DNA of 9,861 bases from Candidatus Parcubacteria bacterium (GTDB lineage Bacteria; Patescibacteriota; Minisyncoccia; Phycocordibacterales; GCA-2747955). The notes under the pieces are model-generated. The model made no database searches, was not told the origin of the DNA, and saw nothing but the letters and a program-made list of their open reading frames with translations. A program made the translations under genes and the position numbers. This document shows positions 7,501 to 9,861 of the stretch, piece after piece. The stretch covers positions 1 to 9,861 of the forward strand of contig JALUMP010000068.1 in assembly GCA_027039745.1 (NCBI GenBank). The letters run 5' to 3'. Within the stretch, counting starts at the first letter, position 1. The number at the start of each line of letters is the position of its first letter.

Positions 7501-8004
7501 GGTGTTGAAAGCTTTGCTGTTGATTCAATTGAAATAGAATTAGCACAAAGATTATCAGAAGGTTTAAATGACTTAGAAGTACCAGATTTTGCTGACTTGG
7601 TTATTGAAGAGGGAAGAGCTAGACCTTGGACTTCTTTAGAACAAAGATATATAGATTTATTAGAAGAAAATAATATTGAAGCATTTAAAATTGCTGTTCC
7701 TGAAAAAACAGAAGATGTTGATATAGAAGTGGAAACTGAAATTATTTTAGATGAAGAAGTTCCGCAATATGAAGAATTAGAATTTGAATTTTGCGAAACA
7801 ACACAGTCTGAGTATAATTCAAATCAAAAAATAGTTGAAAGAATTGAAATTGAACCTATAGAATTTGGGTTTGAGGTTCTTACGAGAGGTAAAAAAACAA
7901 CTAAAATAGAAAGAACAGGAAAAGTAAAAGGTATATCTTCGGATATTCAAAAAATAACAGAGGAGCTAAGTTCGAATGAAAAAATTCAACTTACTTTCTT
8001 TTAA
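4537..8004 (+). CDS. large superfamily 2 DEAH-type helicase/translocase with a zinc-knuckle insertion
   Basis: The product has 1155 residues. The start is fixed by AAGGAG 5 nt upstream. Residues 1 to about 380 form an N-terminal region I do not recognise. The motor follows: Walker A GEPGIGKT (411-418), a long insertion with two cysteine pairs (CPNC 512-515, CASC 555-558) that looks like a zinc ribbon or knuckle, DEAH (618-621), motif III MTGT (647-650), motif IV around KVMVYTYF, motif V ATGLD (912-916) and motif VI QASRRPYR (from 937). All core motifs are intact, so ATP-driven movement on DNA or RNA is expected. The C-terminal roughly 150 residues are acidic (Glu/Asp-rich, about 1040-1100) and then basic, suggesting a protein-docking tail. 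The size, N-terminal region and zinc insertion are unlike housekeeping RecG, RecQ or UvrB and fit helicases of plasmids, ICEs or phages. The role could be in replication, transfer or defence. It ends 18 nt before an IS200/IS605 relic. Confidence 0.9.
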   Translation: MKFNLGNSYSVVYSSNDKLIEDYEINGNNIIYVVQTEELFKRKVGLLGKDKVFFKYFWMNGARFSNILHIGESFEASLRSGAVPEGTVLMQAHQSTNFLRKSLIKHKNVFKQAEEIVQAKKIMLEFKKEKKRTKKEISEHPKNALASMNNSDFMKDNDLSFDFCSFIMSVQILYMDNYHLVVKKNGDYYKTSYIKAYAEFYNLHKDFIDGEDTEIISELSDDLFVRKHFEKTKLPFQPISSHYLGLLSRGFNYNNEDLVPKWENDSNREVEKPVLPLPNAHLVNALTSGLLQGDLYTDRGDALIKGSTLKVTKKNGDVEEEYFENRQMVFYKDEYTLSHENSSNFIEANLKELNKMLKGIGSIIDPTNVTQLEPFLDILSKGNRVDLPGQIIKTIGNFVAQNNYNFSIYNGEPGIGKTQVSFSVCNLLLKTKYTKGMKTLFVTDGAKHLHKMVEEAEKVLGDNVTTKIVRNLNDIDDMVNDVVPDNKVFVYILSKDTAKRQNKMIQIKSNKCPNCGAFFTKRDVDTWNKRLRKENDDIILKRKSSISKNRSISSCASCGEKIIFPLTRTNTSGNFRWGAKKAKTPYLKEKGLKPKESFGKYLRRKLKWKKAIDFLIIDEAHNMSSDASNQTQLMRDLIKISRNKMLMTGTLSNGYASSLYYLLYSVMPKRLKEWGFDIQNQGLIKWIDAYGARKRVSNKKGKGTPQEKAVINPALIMHHLSPFTIWGKIEDLNYPMPRYSESVTLAPIENEVIEKISNLQKEAKTVIQELNIGRGEVDRIKPSLAGLTKAMLYISNNPFKEYSIPLRYRGEELARLDVPAIYTNENFVTGKEQKLLDIIKDNLDKGRKVMVYTYFNETAFANLRLAKVLENNMPSVSFGILSKSVKSENLNDWFVSASKKHDVVLVPYKRVATGLDIPQYPEVVFYEEEYNIREIIQASRRPYRAVVQKNDVHITHLCHNGVQAIAMKLISEKIAASKIVEGEIYSEDGVESFAVDSIEIELAQRLSEGLNDLEVPDFADLVIEEGRARPWTSLEQRYIDLLEENNIEAFKIAVPEKTEDVDIEVETEIILDEEVPQYEELEFEFCETTQSEYNSNQKIVERIEIEPIEFGFEVLTRGKKTTKIERTGKVKGISSDIQKITEELSSNEKIQLTFF

Positions 8005-8022
8005 TAATCCATTTTTGGGTTA

Positions 8023-8150
8023 GTGAACCACCCAATCGCTAAAGACGATTGGGCTTCAAAAGATTGCATTATAAAATATTAGAACATGATTGTTCTTTTA
8101 TCTACAACTTAGAGCTTTGAACTATTTATAGTCTTGCCCCAGACTGAAGC
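8023..8150 (-). ncRNA. probable omega-RNA (reRNA) region at the tnpB 3' end
   Basis: TnpB guide RNAs are made from the tnpB 3' end through the element's right end, and the guide is copied from flanking DNA. On the minus strand this interval holds three stems in series: AGTCT/AGACT (8145-8130, 6-nt loop), AGAACA/TGTTCT (8096-8081, 4-nt loop) and the 8-bp right-end stem (8053-8031). It ends in TTCAC at the element boundary. The guide would start at 8022 and run leftward over the helicase stop codon. The stems are seen. Expression and function are inferred, and no working TnpB is encoded here. Confidence 0.4.
8031..8053 (-). repeat. right-end (RE) hairpin of the IS200/IS605 element
   Basis: A perfect 8-bp stem, CCCAATCG (8031-8038) with CGATTGGG (8046-8053), encloses a 7-nt CTAAAGA loop (plus-strand sequence). 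On the minus strand the stem is preceded by GAAG and followed by TGGTTCAC. The GAA at its foot can pair with the TTC of the cleavage-site sequence, as expected for IS200/IS605 ends. Confidence 0.7.
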
Positions 8151-8469
8151 TGCATCATACCTAATTCTTGAATATTTCTAGCTGCATTAAGATCTCTATC
8201 TAACTTTGTGTTACAAGATGGACGGTCCATTCTCTTTCAAATTTTAGTTTAGAGTTGATCTCTTTATAATTATTACAAGTTTTTTTTGATTCCATATTAA
8301 TAAATTTTCCAAAATTATTTTCAACTAACAACCTCTGATTTTCTTCTTTTAGGCAAAAGTCAATCATAAAATTATACACCTGATTCAAAAGAAAGATTCC
8401 ATAATCAACATTTTCTTTTTGTTGCTGAGAGATTTTAATCTGAGATTTGTAGGATTTATTTACTAACAT
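8126..8469 (-). pseudogene. tnpB: tnpB relic: internal deletion plus frameshift
   Basis: The minus-strand ATG at 8469 opens an 89-codon frame. MLVNKSYKSQIKIS and the following roughly 35 residues match a TnpB N-terminus. From about residue 50 it is already the C-terminal zinc region: SKKTC (Cys65), then KEIN and KLKFEREWT. About 300 codons, including RuvC-I and RuvC-II, have been deleted between these parts. The second cysteine of the first CxxC is Tyr68. After REWT a one-base deletion (between 8224 and 8223) shifts the frame. Restoring it gives CPSC, then LDRDLNAARNI, the RuvC-III motif of TnpB, and a short tail ending at a TAA at 8128-8126. Intact TnpB proteins are about 370-430 residues, whereas the repaired relic is about 114. 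No RBS is evident. TnpB is an RNA-guided nuclease related to Cas12. This copy cannot be active. Confidence 0.88.
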
Positions 8470-8533
8470 AATGTAGTTATATCATATTTTAAGCTAGTTA
8501 TAATATTCAAAATTAATTATAAAAAGCATTCAG

Positions 8534-8556
8534 CCCAACGGCTAAAGACCATTAGG
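8534..8556 (-). repeat. left-end (LE) hairpin, diverged copy of the RE hairpin
   Basis: CCCAACGG-CTAAAGA-CCATTAGG has the same loop and a similar stem to the RE hairpin, and lies in the same orientation. On the minus strand the two non-Watson-Crick pairs are G-T wobbles, so the hairpin still folds. On the plus strand they would be A-C mismatches. Similar same-orientation hairpins near both ends are typical of IS200/IS605 elements. The interval 8470-8533 holds only the A/T-rich leader of tnpB. Confidence 0.6.
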
Positions 8557-8590
8557 AGTTCTGCTTAAAATCTTCAAAAAATTATTTCAT

Positions 8591-8638
8591 TATAATACTT
8601 TTTATATGTTTTTATTGTATAATATAAAAAAACAGGAG
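8591..8638 (+). promoter_or_regulatory. candidate promoter upstream of the membrane-protein gene
   Basis: Two TATAAT boxes are present, at 8591-8596 and 8618-8623, and the second is preceded by TTG. AGGAG at 8634-8638 is a good Shine-Dalgarno sequence but lies over 30 nt before the ATG at 8671. No ATG, GTG or TTG at normal distance from it opens more than a few codons. It may serve a very short leader ORF or a non-standard start. Confidence 0.4.
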
Positions 8639-8670
8639 AAGTAAATAGTTAAGCTATTGAAAACAAGATT

Positions 8671-9861
8671 ATGAATTTTGAATTATTAGAGGAAAAGAAA
8701 CAAACTATATTTGGGATAGCAATCTTGATCATAGGACTTCTTATAGCCGTATATCTTTTTAGAGTTGCGGGGAAAGAAGTTAGTTTTGATAAGCAGATAA
8801 AAAAACAATCTCAACAAGATATAAATAAAACAATAACATTTAAAGAAAAAATTTTAAAAATTTCACAAGAAAATAACATCTCACTAAAGACATGTATTTC
8901 AGAAAAGGATCAGAATAGAACACTAAAAGATGTTTTAAGCAAGGCATATTCTACTTTATCGAATTCTTTTAAATATAAAAATAAAAAATATTTACTATCC
9001 GTAGATAATAATGGTGAACCTTGTTTTTTACAAAACTCACATTTTATCAATATAGATGGCGATGAAATTCCAAATAATTTTCTACCAGAAGGTCAAACTT
9101 GTAAGAATGCAAAAATAGTAATAAAAAAAGGTCAACATCTTCTAAAAATAAATTCATTAAATGCATTAAATAGTTTAACAAAAGGAAAAAAATTCTTTTT
9201 AGCAGGGGATGGAATAAAAGGTATAATTAAAAATTGTGGAAATTATTGGTCAGATAATTGTTCTAATCCAAAAAAAGCAAAAGTTTTTTTATCTTTAAAA
9301 GGTCCCACATCTTTTCCTTTAATCGTAAACAAAGAAGCTTTAATATTGACAAAAGAAAATCCAGGAATGAGTTTATTAAAAGCATCAACTGTATATAAAA
9401 AAAATCCAAGTTTTTTTATATGGAAAAAAATAGACTTTAATTCAAAATATTCTATTAATAGTCTTATAAATGGTTCTTTCGCAAACAGTGCAAAAGATAT
9501 ATATAATAAAGGAATAAAAACAGGTATAATAGATAAATATAAACAAATTTTCCAAAGAGAAGATATGAATGGAAATATTTGTTATTTTGACAGCAGAGGG
9601 TACCCAATAAATGAAAAGGGGGAAGAGATTAAATTAAAAAATCTTCCTTACAATCAAAATTGTAGAACAGCAATAGTAAAAAATGGAATATATTACACAA
9701 ATTTAAAAAACATTGTCGATTTCAAAAATATCACTGATGGAGATAAAGTTAGCTTTACATTTAGAAATAAAATTTTTGTTGTAGAAAAATGTAAACAAAA
9801 TTATTTATCAAGCAATTGCAAATCGCCCAAAAAATGTAATTTTTTTATTATGGAAGTTAGT
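8671..9861 (+). CDS. single-pass membrane protein with two four-cysteine extracytoplasmic modules (3' end outside window)
   Basis: The frame is open for 397 codons to the right edge. Residues 1-11 are charged and cytoplasmic. About 12-32 (TIFGIAILIIGLLIAVYLF) form one membrane helix with no cleavage site, so the rest is probably periplasmic or exposed. Two copies of a roughly 95-residue module can be aligned. Copy 1 has Cys118, 144, 189 and 197. Copy 2 has Cys304, 331, 374 and 383. Spacings are 26/45/8 and 27/43/9. Shared features are a Cys-aromatic start, GDEI or GEEI, LP before the second Cys, and NC..PKK at the end. The copies differ enough to be an old duplication, and an extra Cys389 appears in copy 2. 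Conserved spacing suggests two disulfides per module, which fits the redox protein encoded at 3744. An in-frame TAA at 8650 bounds the start, but the ATG lacks a close RBS. I do not recognise the family. Confidence 0.85.
   Translation, partial: MNFELLEEKKQTIFGIAILIIGLLIAVYLFRVAGKEVSFDKQIKKQSQQDINKTITFKEKILKISQENNISLKTCISEKDQNRTLKDVLSKAYSTLSNSFKYKNKKYLLSVDNNGEPCFLQNSHFINIDGDEIPNNFLPEGQTCKNAKIVIKKGQHLLKINSLNALNSLTKGKKFFLAGDGIKGIIKNCGNYWSDNCSNPKKAKVFLSLKGPTSFPLIVNKEALILTKENPGMSLLKASTVYKKNPSFFIWKKIDFNSKYSINSLINGSFANSAKDIYNKGIKTGIIDKYKQIFQREDMNGNICYFDSRGYPINEKGEEIKLKNLPYNQNCRTAIVKNGIYYTNLKNIVDFKNITDGDKVSFTFRNKIFVVEKCKQNYLSSNCKSPKKCNFFIMEVS

Larger units (their letters stand above)
8023..8580 (-). 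mobile_element. decayed IS200/IS605-family element (tnpB-only type)
   Basis: A leftward tnpB relic is bracketed by two similar subterminal hairpins in the same orientation, as in IS200/IS605 elements, which have hairpin ends rather than terminal inverted repeats. The right end (minus strand) reads through GAAGCCC, a hairpin and GGTGGTTCAC, and its last base is at about 8023. The left tip is not precisely placed. It should lie about 15-30 nt beyond the left hairpin, near 8570-8590. No tnpA is present, so movement would need a transposase in trans. The element sits just after the helicase stop and spares that gene. Confidence 0.75.

Noticed and set aside
8081..8096. AGAACA/TGTTCT hairpin followed by TTTTA considered as the helicase terminator
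   Set aside because: The stem is only 6 bp with two G-C pairs and lies inside the IS element. It fits better as part of the omega-RNA on the other strand.
1..9861. tRNA, rRNA, integrase, relaxase, toxin-antitoxin or restriction genes
   Set aside because: No matching motifs or cloverleaf-like sequence were found on either strand. The mobile-element interpretation rests on context alone.

Overview
The DNA is very AT-rich, with short A/T-rich intergenic gaps and TATAAT-type -10 boxes that lack clear -35 partners. A purH fragment at the left edge reads like a Campylobacterota (Arcobacter/Sulfurimonas-type) protein. I infer an accessory or mobile region of a Campylobacterota genome or large plasmid. 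The genus and replicon type cannot be settled from the window.

Layout. 1-137 is the broken middle of purH. It ends abruptly where a 7-bp tandem duplication and a perfect short palindrome begin, so this is probably a recombination or insertion boundary. A 38-codon ORF runs leftward across the junction. 305-3621 is a two-gene operon joined by a one-base stop/start overlap (TAATG): a cytoplasmic protein with a predicted parallel beta-helix, then a Ycf46-like AAA+ ATPase. An 18-A tract inside the first gene could switch it on or off by slippage. 3744-4370 encodes an exported thioredoxin-fold protein (CKYC) with four perfect 24-bp repeats between its signal peptide and catalytic domain. 4537-8004 encodes an 1155-residue superfamily 2 helicase/translocase with a two-CxxC zinc knuckle inserted between Walker A and DEAH. 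A structured 5' leader precedes it.

8023 to about 8580 is a decayed IS200/IS605-family element inserted 18 nt after the helicase stop. It holds a leftward tnpB relic with a large internal deletion, a one-base frameshift and a lost zinc cysteine. Its two subterminal hairpins and probable omega-RNA region are better preserved. 8671 to the right edge is an open gene for a single-pass membrane protein with two divergent copies of a four-cysteine extracytoplasmic module.

All intact genes point rightward. Two envelope proteins with likely disulfide chemistry (the thioredoxin-like protein and the Cys-repeat membrane protein) flank cytoplasmic ATP-driven machines (AAA+ ATPase and helicase). That mix fits a conjugative, phage-like or other DNA-handling element, but no integrase, relaxase, capsid or type IV secretion gene is visible. 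The assignment of a joint function is inference.
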